In this document: positions 35,553 to 45,368 of the stretch, piece by piece | Layout: the number at the start of each line of letters is the position of its first letter | Numbering within the stretch: position 1 is the first letter of the stretch | Assembly (NCBI RefSeq): GCF_017811155.1 | Contig: NZ_JACVCV010000005.1 | Span: 124,001-188,000 of the forward strand | Reading direction: 5' to 3' | Source of the DNA: Lunatimonas salinarum | Lineage (GTDB): Bacteria; Bacteroidota; Bacteroidia; Cytophagales; Cyclobacteriaceae | Length of the DNA: 64,000 bases | Translations under genes and position numbers: made by a program | Notes under the pieces: generated by a model | The model's database searches: none | What the model saw: the letters and a program-made list of their open reading frames with translations, nothing else | Told to the model about the DNA's origin: nothing

Positions 35553-38500
35553 GTGTTGACCGATAAATGCGCAAATATTTTTTCGGAATCTAGATCTATC
35601 TTCCCTTCTTCCAGAACGCTTTTTCTGTGGGTTATCATTTTATTGTCCATGCTGAGCGGCCCGGCAGCAGCGTTTCAGACTCCTACAGATAGCCTGCCCA
35701 GTAAGGTTGACTCCCTTGAAAAAAGACGATCACTCCCTTCCTTTCTACTTTGGGACAACCTGAATACCACACCGTTGTTTCCCTATCAGGCTCCATTTAG
35801 GAATCGGCAGTCTCCGTTTGAGTTTCCGGCTCCGATGCAGCGTATCTATGAAGTAGAGATCGACTCAGTACTACGATACACTATTTACGAAGGATTAGAC
35901 TCCACCCAGGTAGACCCCAATTACTCGGTCGATTTCGGTTCGTTCTCCAAAATGGAGGAATTGAGACTGAGGCAAGAATACTGGAGAAACCGTTCCAGAG
36001 GCATGGACGGCGAAAGCGCTGTGGGCGGCAGGGGGTTGATTCCACCGATCACGATGAGTCCTACTTTTGACAGGATATTTGGAGGCAATGAAATCACCAT
36101 CGTACCTACTGGGAACGTCAACCTCGACTTTGGGGGCATCTTCCGACGGATAGACAATCCCTCTATTCCCGTACGCCAGCAACGAAACGGCGGATTTAAT
36201 TTCAACCAACAAATACAAATGAGCGTAAACGGCATGTTGGGACAAAAGGTACGGGTGGGGGCAAACTTTGACAGCAACAATTCGTTTGATTTCGAAAACC
36301 AACTAAAGGTAGAATACGCTGGTTTTGAGGAGGATATCATAAAAAGTATAGAGATCGGTAACGTGAGTATGCCTATCCAAAACAGCCTCATACAGGGCGC
36401 TACCAACCTGTTTGGCGTAAAAACCCAGATGCAATTTGGCAAGCTGTTCATGACTACGGTGGCATCCACCCAGCGGGGCAGAAGAGACGAAATCATCATT
36501 GAAGGCGGTAATCAGGGCCGTCCATTCGAAATACGTGGATCCAATTACGATGAGAATCGCCACTTTTTTTTAAGCCACTTCTTTCGGGACAACTACGAGA
36601 ACTGGCTGAGAGGACTTCCCCAGGTACTCTCGGGTGTACAGATCACCCGGGTGGAAGTATACATCATGAACCGTGCAAACAACACCGAAACGCTTCGGAA
36701 TTTTGCCGCTTTTATGGACTTGGGAGAGGGGCAGCGGATTTTCCGTCCCGATAATCCAAACATTGGGCCCGGCACACCGCAAGCCCCTGCCGCGAACAAT
36801 TCCAACAACCTTTTTACTTCGCTGCGAAACAACCCCTCCTTCCGGTCATTTGAAGAAGCCTCAAGCGCGATCTCCAATGAACTGGGTCTAGAGCGGGGCA
36901 TAGATTTTGAACAGGTAAACGGGGCCAGAAAGCTGGCGTCCAACGAATACACTTTTCACCGGGAATTGGGGTATTTTTCGCTTTTCCGGAAGCTGCAGAA
37001 CGATGAAATCGTAGCGGTATCTTATGAATACACCTATAACGGTCAATCATATAAAGTCGGAGAACTTTCGGAAGATTACCAAAACAGACCCGAAAATGAA
37101 GTCATTTTTCTCAAGTTACTACGACCAGCCCGAATAAATACACAGGTGCCTACTTGGGATCTGATGATGAAAAACATCTATAACCTAAATGCCAACCAAA
37201 TCAAACGGGAAGGCTTTCAATTACAAATCATCTACCGGGATGACCGTACCGGATTGGATAACCCAAGCCTCCTAGAAGGTCAGAATGTAAGGGATATCCC
37301 ACTTATTCGTCTCCTGGGCCTGGATCGGTTAAACCCGCAAAATGATCCTGTACCGGATGGAAACTTCGATTTTGTGTCGGGACTGACCGTACGTCCGGAA
37401 CAGGGGCTGGTCATTTTCCCTTCTTTGGAGCCCTTTGGCCGGGCCATTGCCCAAAACTTCCTTCCCGCCGAAGCCAACCTTGCTCAGAAATACGTTTTTG
37501 ACACACTCTACCGGACTACACTGGCCGATGCTGAGCTGGTGACCCGATTAAACAAATACTTCATCAAAGGTAGTTTCACCTCTGGATCCGCTTCGGAAAT
37601 CATGTTGCCGGGCTTAAACATCTCCGAAGGATCCGTGCTGGTAACGGCAGGTAATATTCCTTTGACAGAAGGAGTCGATTTTACGGTGGATTACAATATC
37701 GGCAGGGTCGTGATCATCAATGAAGGCATATTGCAATCCGGTAAACGCATCAGCATCAGTTTCGAAAAGGCAGACCTGGTTTCTTTCCAAACCAGGAGCA
37801 TGCTGGGCACCCGATTTGATTACCTATTTAACGAAAACTTTAATTTGGGGGGTACTTTTTTATATTTGAACGAACGGCCAAATATATCCCGGATAGCCAC
37901 CGGAAACGAAACACTTAGGAACAGCCTTTGGGGATTGGACATGAACTACAGCGACGAATCCCTATTTCTGACGAAATTGGCCGATGCACTCCCATTTACT
38001 GAGACAAAAGAAAAATCACTCATTACCTTCAATGGTGAATTTGCCCATTTGATACCAGGCACCTCGAATAAGGTAGACGGAGAGGGCGCTTCGTACATAG
38101 ACGATTTTGAAACGGCCATAATCCCATTTAATCTCGGGTCCTCACCACAAAACTGGAGACTGGCAGCTACTCCCGCCACGAATGACAACCGGTTTGATCT
38201 TTCCATGCAAACTGAAGACCGACTGGGCAACGCCTATCGTAGGGCCAAGTTGTCCTGGTATGTATTAGACAATGTGTTTTTCAGGGCTTCGGGCAGAAGC
38301 ACCCCTCCAAATATCAGTTCGGAAGACCGTCGAAACCATTACGTGCGAGGGGTTTTCCCTCAAGAGATCTTCAGAGGGCGTTACCGGGATGTGTTGGTAC
38401 CACCGGAACCTTTGTTCGATTTAGCGTATTTCCCACATGAACGGGGCATGTACAACTATAACCCAAACCTGACAAATGGCGGGCTCCTGCCCAATCCACG

Positions 38501-41500
38501 CCAAAATTACGGAGGAGTAACACGGGCCATCACCTCGGAGGTGGACTTTGACCGAACCAATATCGAATACATCGAATTTTGGCTGATGGATCCCTTTCTA
38601 CAGGGAGAATACGGAAGGGTATTGGATGGGATTTTTAATGAAAACAACACCACAGGAGGCAAGCTTTTCTTTAACTTGGGAGAAGTATCCGAAGATGTGA
38701 TGAAAGATGGTAGGCATGCCTTCGAAAACGGCCTTCCCGTAGACGGATCGCTCGATCGGGTGTCTGAAAACGAATGGGGCAGGGTTACTACCCAACAGTT
38801 TTTGACCCCAGCATTTGACAACTCGCCAGAAGCCCGACAAAACCAAGATGTGGGGATGGATGGCTTAGGGAATGCAGTAGAGCGAGACTACTTTGCCGAC
38901 CGCTTCCTCAATCGTTTAAATGTAAATCCTCAATCCCTACAGCAAATCCAAGCTGACCCCTCTGCGGATGACTTCCGGTATTACTTGGATCCCGAGTACG
39001 ACCAAAACGATGTAAAAATCCTCGAACGGTACAAAAAATTCAACGGTGTGGAAGGAAATACACCGATCACGTCAAACTCCAACCTCCCCTACACTCCCTC
39101 AGGCTCCAATATTCCAGACAATGAAGATCTGAACAATGACAACACCATCAACGAACTGGAAAGCTACTACGAATACGAATTAGACTTGAGACCTGCAACA
39201 ATGCGGGTAGGCCAAGGCCATATCGTGGATCAAATCACCCACATCGATGAAAACTCCGGGGATGAAGTAAACTGGTATTTATTCCGGATACCCGTGAGAC
39301 AGCCGGACCGAAACTTCGGGAATATTTCCGGTTTCAAATCCATACGTTTTATGCGTACGTACCTGACTGACTTTGAGCAGCCGGTGGTCTTGCGAATGGC
39401 CAACTTCCGCTTAGTAGGCAGTCAGTGGAGGATCTTTCAGGAATCTCTGTTTGAGAGGGGATTTTCAGAAATTCCCGAACCTGACAACTCAAATTTCACC
39501 GTTGGAGTCGTAAATATCGAAGAAAATGGTCAAGGCAGTGAAAACCAAAGTCCCTACGTACTCCCCCCGGGAATTTTTAGGGACCGAGACAATACTTCCA
39601 CTGTGGAGAGACAACTAAATGAACAATCCCTCCGATTATGTGTGGACAATTTACAAAGTCGGGATTCCCGGGCGGTGTTTAAAAATGTCAACGAAGACCT
39701 GGTACAATATGGCAGGCTGAAGATGTTTCTACATGCAAGTAGCCAAGACGCACAGAACGGCGAGCTTACGGCATTTTTAAGGCTGGGAACCGACTATACA
39801 GATAATTACTATGAAATTGAGGTTCCGCTAATGCTTACGCCTCCGTCCACGCGAAATCCCAGGGACATTTGGCCTTTAGAGAACGAAATTGACATCGCTT
39901 TCGATGAAATCGTAGGCGTGAAGGCAGACCGAGACATCAATCAACGACCCCAAAACCTCGCTTATTCGGTTCAGATACGACAGTACAAAGTTACCGTAGT
40001 GGGTAGGCCGGAACTTAGTTTTATCCAAGGAATGATGATTGGCGTGCGCAATCCCGGTATGTCCGGTGGGGCTAGCAAATCCGTCTGTATTTGGGCAAAT
40101 GAACTGCGGGTAACAGACTTCAACAAATCTTCCGGCTGGGCCGCGAACGCCCGATTAAACATGCAGATAGCCGATGTAGCCGTAATTTCGTCATCCATTC
40201 GGCATAATACGTTCGGCTTTGGCGGGCTGGAAACCAGGCTGTCCCAGCGGGCAAGAGAATCCACCACCCAATACGATGTTTCCGCAAACGTGAACGTAGA
40301 CAGGCTATTGCCAAAAGCCCTTGGAGTCAGTATTCCGATGTATGTGAGCGTAGAAAACTCGAGTACGAAGCCTGAATTTGACCCTCTCAACCCCGATGTT
40401 CCGTTTGAGGTGGCACTACAGAAATTCAATACAGGCGCAGAGAGGGAGAATTACCGAAATCAGGTAATGGACCAATCCCAGCGACGAAACTTCAGCGTGA
40501 CCAATGTGCGGAAAGTACGTAATCCGGAAAAGGAAACCAACCGAATTTATGACTTGGAGAACTTTTCCGTCTCTTATGCCTATGGGTTGGTAAAGCAAAG
40601 TAATATTCAATTAGCAGACTATACCTTTGAGAGTTACAGGGGAAGTGCCGCATACAATTTCCAACCAGACCCATTGTTGGTTGAACCCTTTAAAAATATG
40701 GAATTCCTGAGCGGGAATTACCTCCAATTGATCAAAGACATCAATTTTAACTTTGCTCCGTCCCTGGTATCAGCAAGGATTGACATAGACCGGCGGTTTA
40801 TGAGAACCCAGAATCGCAACGATCGATTGACCACCGAAGGAGTAGAAACCCTCTTTCAAAAAAGCTTTTTCGTCAACCGCTTTTATAGTTTAAACTGGGA
40901 TTTGACCAAAAACCTATCAGTTGATTTCAACTCTGCCATAAACGCTATCGTCGATGAACCAGAGGGTGATTTGGATACTGAGGCAAAATTGGATTCCTTG
41001 CGTTTTAACCTCCGTAGGCTTGGAAGAACCACCAACTATACCCATCAAGGTGTGGTAAATTACTCCATTCCCCTCGATAAGCTGCCTCTAACCGATTGGA
41101 TCAAAGCCGACCTCCGTTATGAGGCCAGCTACGGGTGGGTAACAGGGGCAATTGGCCAGCGGGATACCTTGGGAAACACCATTCAAAATACCCGTGACCG
41201 CTCTATAAACGGAAAACTGGATTTTATATCCTTATATAACAAAAGTAAAAAGCTAAATGCGTTAAATGCTCCCAAGCGTCCTACCATTCCCGGTAGGCCA
41301 AACGCGCCAAATACCAATTCAACTGCGTCAGCACCAAGCAACGAGGGCTTTGGAAATTCGTTGCTGAAATTCATGATGATGGTCAAAGAAATTAATTTTA
41401 GCTATCAAATAACTGAGGGAACCTTTCTTCCCGGTTACATGCAAAACACTGGACTTCTTGGAATGGATAAAAGCTTCATGAATCCCGGCTTACCTTTTGT

Positions 41501-42713
41501 ATTTGGCAGTCAAAACGATCAGATTCGCTTCGACCTCGCCAATCGGGGTATGCTTGCATCCAGCACACAATTGACTCAGGGCTTCCGGCAAAATAAGACC
41601 GAAAACCTACAAATAAGCTCGTTAGTAGAACCAATTCGTGATTTTAGGATTACCTTAGAAGTTAGAAAACGCCAAACGGGCGACTACAGCGAGATTTTCC
41701 GAAAAGCAAACCCACTCACAGAAGATTTTGTCTCGATTAACCCCAACAGAATGGGAGCCTATAGCATCAGTTATAACCTGATACGAACGGCTAGGTCGAG
41801 AAGTGATGCACAGAATAACTCTCCCCTATTCCAGAATTTTGAAGCATATAGAAGTACCATACAGCAACGACTTGAAAGCCAAAACCTAGGAGGAACCTAT
41901 AACATCAATGGGCAAGACGTGCTGATACCGGCCTTCTTGGCAGCTTACTCAGGCCAGGCACCCGAATCCATTTCATTGAACCCATTCCCACGGATCCCAC
42001 TACCCAATTGGCGTTTGGACTATAGGGGGCTGTCAAAAATACCTGCATTGAGTGAATATTTTTCGTCCATCAACCTCACCCACAATTACGCCTCCGCGTA
42101 CGAGGTAAGCAACTTCTCCAACTCACTTCTCTACCAAGATGGATTGGAACTATATAATCAGTTGCAAAATATTCCAAATGCTACTTTGCTAGATGAATTT
42201 GGTGCCTATATTCCCATTTTCATACTCAATCAAGTGGTGGTTTGGGAGCGGTTTGCGCCCTTGATCGGCGTAGACTTACTCACAAAAGACCGGATGAACA
42301 TCAGTTTTGAATACAATACCGAGAGAAATTTGGGGTTGAATTTTTCAAACGCCCAGGTCACCGAACAAAAAAGCCAGGATTTTAGGTTTGATCTCGGATA
42401 TACGAAAGCCGGGGTCAAAGTGCCCTTTAAAATCCAAGGACGTCAGGAAGTATTGAGCAACGACCTTACCTTCCGGCTTTCCACAAGGATCGTAGACACA
42501 CGGACGATACAACGTAAGATCGAAGAAATAAATACGCTGACAAACGGAAACCTCAACGTAAATCTGAGACCAAGTATCGGCTACGTAGTAAACCAAAAGT
42601 TGAACATTCAATTTTATTTCGACCGTACTATCAACGACCCCAAGGTTTCAACTGCCTTCCGCCGCAGTTCTACCGCATTTGGAGGTCAACTTACATTTAA
42701 TTTAAGCCAATAA
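35553..42713 (+). CDS. sprA: SprA/Sov, outer-membrane translocon of the type IX secretion system
   Basis: A giant protein of 2,386 residues, close to F. johnsoniae SprA. It forms the very large beta-barrel pore of T9SS. A signal peptide lies at about 20-42 (ILLSMLSGPAAAFQ). Family-typical N-terminal sequences include MEELRLRQEYWRNRSRGM, and TGNVNLDFGGIFRRIDNPS. The remainder is beta-strand-rich, with the barrel end AFGGQLTFNLSQ closing the chain. I use GTG at 35553 (TTG at 35556 is equally possible); the first ATG lies inside the signal peptide. It starts 9 bases after ruvA and has no visible terminator. PorV and PorU partners are encoded at 51353-55848. Confidence 0.96.
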   Translation: MLTDKCANIFSESRSIFPSSRTLFLWVIILLSMLSGPAAAFQTPTDSLPSKVDSLEKRRSLPSFLLWDNLNTTPLFPYQAPFRNRQSPFEFPAPMQRIYEVEIDSVLRYTIYEGLDSTQVDPNYSVDFGSFSKMEELRLRQEYWRNRSRGMDGESAVGGRGLIPPITMSPTFDRIFGGNEITIVPTGNVNLDFGGIFRRIDNPSIPVRQQRNGGFNFNQQIQMSVNGMLGQKVRVGANFDSNNSFDFENQLKVEYAGFEEDIIKSIEIGNVSMPIQNSLIQGATNLFGVKTQMQFGKLFMTTVASTQRGRRDEIIIEGGNQGRPFEIRGSNYDENRHFFLSHFFRDNYENWLRGLPQVLSGVQITRVEVYIMNRANNTETLRNFAAFMDLGEGQRIFRPDNPNIGPGTPQAPAANNSNNLFTSLRNNPSFRSFEEASSAISNELGLERGIDFEQVNGARKLASNEYTFHRELGYFSLFRKLQNDEIVAVSYEYTYNGQSYKVGELSEDYQNRPENEVIFLKLLRPARINTQVPTWDLMMKNIYNLNANQIKREGFQLQIIYRDDRTGLDNPSLLEGQNVRDIPLIRLLGLDRLNPQNDPVPDGNFDFVSGLTVRPEQGLVIFPSLEPFGRAIAQNFLPAEANLAQKYVFDTLYRTTLADAELVTRLNKYFIKGSFTSGSASEIMLPGLNISEGSVLVTAGNIPLTEGVDFTVDYNIGRVVIINEGILQSGKRISISFEKADLVSFQTRSMLGTRFDYLFNENFNLGGTFLYLNERPNISRIATGNETLRNSLWGLDMNYSDESLFLTKLADALPFTETKEKSLITFNGEFAHLIPGTSNKVDGEGASYIDDFETAIIPFNLGSSPQNWRLAATPATNDNRFDLSMQTEDRLGNAYRRAKLSWYVLDNVFFRASGRSTPPNISSEDRRNHYVRGVFPQEIFRGRYRDVLVPPEPLFDLAYFPHERGMYNYNPNLTNGGLLPNPRQNYGGVTRAITSEVDFDRTNIEYIEFWLMDPFLQGEYGRVLDGIFNENNTTGGKLFFNLGEVSEDVMKDGRHAFENGLPVDGSLDRVSENEWGRVTTQQFLTPAFDNSPEARQNQDVGMDGLGNAVERDYFADRFLNRLNVNPQSLQQIQADPSADDFRYYLDPEYDQNDVKILERYKKFNGVEGNTPITSNSNLPYTPSGSNIPDNEDLNNDNTINELESYYEYELDLRPATMRVGQGHIVDQITHIDENSGDEVNWYLFRIPVRQPDRNFGNISGFKSIRFMRTYLTDFEQPVVLRMANFRLVGSQWRIFQESLFERGFSEIPEPDNSNFTVGVVNIEENGQGSENQSPYVLPPGIFRDRDNTSTVERQLNEQSLRLCVDNLQSRDSRAVFKNVNEDLVQYGRLKMFLHASSQDAQNGELTAFLRLGTDYTDNYYEIEVPLMLTPPSTRNPRDIWPLENEIDIAFDEIVGVKADRDINQRPQNLAYSVQIRQYKVTVVGRPELSFIQGMMIGVRNPGMSGGASKSVCIWANELRVTDFNKSSGWAANARLNMQIADVAVISSSIRHNTFGFGGLETRLSQRARESTTQYDVSANVNVDRLLPKALGVSIPMYVSVENSSTKPEFDPLNPDVPFEVALQKFNTGAERENYRNQVMDQSQRRNFSVTNVRKVRNPEKETNRIYDLENFSVSYAYGLVKQSNIQLADYTFESYRGSAAYNFQPDPLLVEPFKNMEFLSGNYLQLIKDINFNFAPSLVSARIDIDRRFMRTQNRNDRLTTEGVETLFQKSFFVNRFYSLNWDLTKNLSVDFNSAINAIVDEPEGDLDTEAKLDSLRFNLRRLGRTTNYTHQGVVNYSIPLDKLPLTDWIKADLRYEASYGWVTGAIGQRDTLGNTIQNTRDRSINGKLDFISLYNKSKKLNALNAPKRPTIPGRPNAPNTNSTASAPSNEGFGNSLLKFMMMVKEINFSYQITEGTFLPGYMQNTGLLGMDKSFMNPGLPFVFGSQNDQIRFDLANRGMLASSTQLTQGFRQNKTENLQISSLVEPIRDFRITLEVRKRQTGDYSEIFRKANPLTEDFVSINPNRMGAYSISYNLIRTARSRSDAQNNSPLFQNFEAYRSTIQQRLESQNLGGTYNINGQDVLIPAFLAAYSGQAPESISLNPFPRIPLPNWRLDYRGLSKIPALSEYFSSINLTHNYASAYEVSNFSNSLLYQDGLELYNQLQNIPNATLLDEFGAYIPIFILNQVVVWERFAPLIGVDLLTKDRMNISFEYNTERNLGLNFSNAQVTEQKSQDFRFDLGYTKAGVKVPFKIQGRQEVLSNDLTFRLSTRIVDTRTIQRKIEEINTLTNGNLNVNLRPSIGYVVNQKLNIQFYFDRTINDPKVSTAFRRSSTAFGGQLTFNLSQ

Positions 42714-42744
42714 TTTTAACAGAAGCGTAAACCTTGTATTTTTG
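42714..42744 (+). promoter_or_regulatory. Promoter of gcvH
   Basis: TTTT (42714-42717), 19 bases, then TATTTTTG (42737-42744). The -7 box fits the consensus exactly and the -33 differs in one base. Transcription would begin near 42751 and reach gcvH (ATG 42768) directly after the sprA stop. Confidence 0.7.
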
Positions 42745-42767
42745 AGTATTCAATAGAACTGATAATT

Positions 42768-43145
42768 ATGAACATTCCAGAGGAATTAAAGTACACAAAA
42801 GACCATGAGTGGGTTAAGGTAGCAGGCGATGTAGCCATTGTAGGCATTACGGAATTTGCCCAAAGAGAACTTGGCGATATCGTGTATGTCGAGGTAGAAA
42901 CCATCGGCGAAACACTTGAAAAGGGAGAAGCCTTTGGAACTGTTGAAGCGGTCAAGACAGTATCTGACCTATTTATGCCGGTAAGTGGTGAAGTTACAGA
43001 ATTAAACGAAGACCTGGAGTCCTCACCAGAATTGGTGAACGAAGATCCTTATGGCAAAGGTTGGATGATAAAGATCAAGTTGACTGAAGGTTTGCCCACA
43101 GATTTGCTTTCTCCGGAAGCTTATGCTGAACTGATTGGTGAATAG
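42768..43145 (+). CDS. gcvH: Glycine cleavage system H protein
   Basis: A 125-residue carrier that holds the aminomethyl group on lipoamide during glycine breakdown. The lipoyl-lysine is Lys63 in the canonical context [11 protein letters not shown], and the [11 protein letters not shown] start is typical. Length is normal. The P, T and L proteins are not in the window. It starts a short operon with the VanZ-like gene (8-base overlap). Confidence 0.98.
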   Translation: MNIPEELKYTKDHEWVKVAGDVAIVGITEFAQRELGDIVYVEVETIGETLEKGEAFGTVEAVKTVSDLFMPVSGEVTELNEDLESSPELVNEDPYGKGWMIKIKLTEGLPTDLLSPEAYAELIGE

Positions 43146-43527
43146 GGCACCATCATACCGATTATATGCTGCGGTCATTTGGACCCTAGGGCTTCTATAT
43201 GCGATCCTGTCACCAGGAAGCGCCGTACCCGAATTGCCCACCTTCCCAGGTTTTGATAAATCAGTCCATTTTACGCTTTTCTTTGGATTGGTGTTTCTTT
43301 GGGCCAGATTTTGGAACGCCCATGCCAAGGAAGAAAATAAAACTAAAAAATTATTTATTAATTATTTAGTTTTTGGAATTATTTTCGCTATCTTTACAGA
43401 GTACCTGCAGACGTACGTCCCCAATCGATCATTTGATTATTTGGATATCGGTGCAAATTTAACAGGTGGGGCCACTGGGATGGTTTTGTTTGTTTATTTG
43501 AATAAGAAGCGGAGCATTCTTGTATAA
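43138..43527 (+). CDS. VanZ-like membrane protein
   Basis: A small integral membrane protein of about 129 residues with four hydrophobic segments, of the VanZ-like family. Its motif [28 protein letters not shown] (in outline, positions 84-111) matches the conserved E-x-x-Q and D-x-x-A-N signature. Functions in the family are mostly unknown; one member affects teicoplanin resistance, but nothing here suggests a resistance role. I use GTG 43138 inside the gcvH 3' end; TTG 43135 is the alternative. The last gene before tonB. Confidence 0.83.
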   Translation: MNRAPSYRLYAAVIWTLGLLYAILSPGSAVPELPTFPGFDKSVHFTLFFGLVFLWARFWNAHAKEENKTKKLFINYLVFGIIFAIFTEYLQTYVPNRSFDYLDIGANLTGGATGMVLFVYLNKKRSILV

Positions 43528-43599
43528 GTGAAAAATATTTACTAGAATTGTTTCCGTTAATACGAAGGATCATTTAACAATAATAAAGGACAATTAATC

Positions 43600-44274
43600 A
43601 TGGAAGCTAAGAAAACGCCAAAAGCTGATCTGACCAAGAAGACGGGCATGTTCCTGAATCTTGGCTTGCTGGTAAGCGTTGGTCTTGTCCTATTTGCTTT
43701 TGAGTACAAATCCTACGGTGATGGTATGCTCAAAGATTTAGGATCAATCAACGATGAATTCGAAGAACTGTTGGATATTCCAATCACGGAACAGCCACCA
43801 CCGCCACCACCGCCAATCGAGCAGCCTGAGATCAAAGAAATCCCTGATGAAGTGGAAATCGAAGAAAAAATCGAGGTTAACTTTGATGTGGACGTGAAAG
43901 AAGAAACGGTCATCAAGGAGGTGATTATCGAAGATGCTCCCGTTGTCGAAAAGGCCGACGAAATATTTGACGTAGTAGAAAACATGCCAACCCCTCCGGG
44001 TGGTATGGAAGGATGGAATAAGTACCTTCAGAAAAATCTAAAATACCCCACACAAGCTAGGCGTATGGGTATAGAGGGTACTGTTTATGTGGTGTTCGTT
44101 GTAAACACAGACGGTTCCATTCAGGACGTTGACATCCTTCGGGGCATTGGAGGAGGTTGTGACGAAGAAGCTATGAGAGTAGTTAGTGAAGCACCTGCGT
44201 GGGAACCTGGTAAACAGCGCGGACGACCTGTACGGGTTAAGATGCGACTTCCCATCCGATTCAAGCTTAGCTAA
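43600..44274 (+). CDS. TonB-like energy transducer
   Basis: A 224-residue protein that passes inner-membrane proton-motive force to outer-membrane receptors such as that at 1-675. It has an N-terminal membrane helix (about 17-36), a proline- and glutamate-rich periplasmic spacer (about 60-125, with PPPPPPP) and a C-terminal TonB domain (about 135-224: NLKYPTQARRMGIEGTVYV and RVKMRLPIRFKLS). The acidic spacer with many Val-Glu-Glu units is longer than the proline part. exbB and exbD are not in the window. A strong terminator follows 24 bases after the stop. Confidence 0.93.
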   Translation: MEAKKTPKADLTKKTGMFLNLGLLVSVGLVLFAFEYKSYGDGMLKDLGSINDEFEELLDIPITEQPPPPPPPIEQPEIKEIPDEVEIEEKIEVNFDVDVKEETVIKEVIIEDAPVVEKADEIFDVVENMPTPPGGMEGWNKYLQKNLKYPTQARRMGIEGTVYVVFVVNTDGSIQDVDILRGIGGGCDEEAMRVVSEAPAWEPGKQRGRPVRVKMRLPIRFKLS

Positions 44275-44297
44275 TAATTCTTGTGATAATTATAAAA

Positions 44298-44331
44298 GGC
44301 TACTGACAAAATGTTAGTAGCCTTTTTTTTT
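44298..44331 (+). terminator. Intrinsic terminator after tonB
   Basis: A 10-bp stem GGCTACTGAC / GTTAGTAGCC (one G-T pair) with loop AAAAT is followed by nine T. Four A on the left also give a partial T tract on the minus strand, so it may also act as an end point for yicC from the other side. Confidence 0.92.
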
Positions 44332-44472
44332 CTTTCTTGGCAACCCTTCCTTGTAAAAAGCCCGAACCGACAAGACACTATATTTAAAGAGCTGATTGGG
44401 GTAGGATCACTCAAATCCATTTGGATTAAAACAATGTTTATAGGTTTTGAAAGCGACAAGTAGAAAAGAATA

Positions 44473-45351
44473 CTAAAGGATGTTTAGCACTTGCTCCTTA
44501 ATTTTCTCTAGCTCATCTTTCATCTGAATAACTGTCTGCTGAATCGCTACGTCATTTGCCTTCGAACCAATCGTGTTGATCTCCCGGCCTATCTCCTGAC
44601 CGATGAATCCCAATTTTTTACCTTGGGCTTCTTCCGATTGAATCACCTTGGTGAAGTACTTCAGGTGCGTCTCCAACCGGACGATTTCTTCGGTAATATC
44701 CAGCTTCTCAAAATAATAAATAAGCTCTTGCTCAAACCGATTTTGATCAAAACTACTCTCATCCAACCATTCTGAAAAATGGTTTCTTATTTTGTCTTTG
44801 ATACGGGACTTGCGAATGGGTTCTTCTATCCGAATTTTTTCCAATCCTTCCTTCAAGACCTCCATGTTTTCTTCGAACTTACCAAAAAGCGATGCGCCTT
44901 CTTGCAGTCTAAACTCATCACAATGCTGTAATGCCCTTTCTACCACTGACAAAACGAGGTTCCAATCAGTTACACCTTTTGGAGTTTCTGTATGGTTGGA
45001 AAGCACATTGGGCGATTGCAGTACAAGCCTAAAAAGATCATCTGTATTCAACCCTGATTGCCCAGCTAGCTCTTTAAATTCACGTACATACGCCTGAAAG
45101 AGGCCTTGGTTAATGGATACCGGCAGCTGATCATAGTCTTTTTCAGTTACCTCGATGATAAGGGAAACCTTCCCTCTCACCAACTTTTCAGAGACCAGTT
45201 TCCTAACCTCCAGCTCCCTTTCTGCATATTGCTTGGGGAACTTTAGCGAAAGGTCCAAAAATTTGGAATTTAACGTTTTAACCTCAACCTGTATTCTAGA
45301 TTGATCGTTTTCGAAATCGGCTATGCCATAACCGGTCATGGATTTAATCAT
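44473..45351 (-). CDS. yicC: YicC-family endoribonuclease
   Basis: A 292-residue protein of the YicC/YloC family. The start MIKSMTGYG and the C-terminal KKLGFIGQEIGREINTIGSKAND are the signature ends. E. coli YicC is an RNase acting on small RNAs; activity here is inferred from the family. It lies 17 bases after the mosaic outer-membrane protein gene on the minus strand and is the last of three linked genes. The 198 bases between tonB and yicC hold only the terminator. Confidence 0.93.
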   Translation of the reverse strand: MIKSMTGYGIADFENDQSRIQVEVKTLNSKFLDLSLKFPKQYAERELEVRKLVSEKLVRGKVSLIIEVTEKDYDQLPVSINQGLFQAYVREFKELAGQSGLNTDDLFRLVLQSPNVLSNHTETPKGVTDWNLVLSVVERALQHCDEFRLQEGASLFGKFEENMEVLKEGLEKIRIEEPIRKSRIKDKIRNHFSEWLDESSFDQNRFEQELIYYFEKLDITEEIVRLETHLKYFTKVIQSEEAQGKKLGFIGQEIGREINTIGSKANDVAIQQTVIQMKDELEKIKEQVLNIL

Positions 45352-45368
45352 CCCGCAATATACAGCCG

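Noticed and set aside
35895-42611. Many antisense frames inside sprA
   Set aside because: They are shadows of a clearly coding sequence and have no family features.
43713-43985. Antisense Ser/Thr/Gly-rich frame inside tonB
   Set aside because: It is the reverse of the proline- and glutamate-rich TonB spacer.
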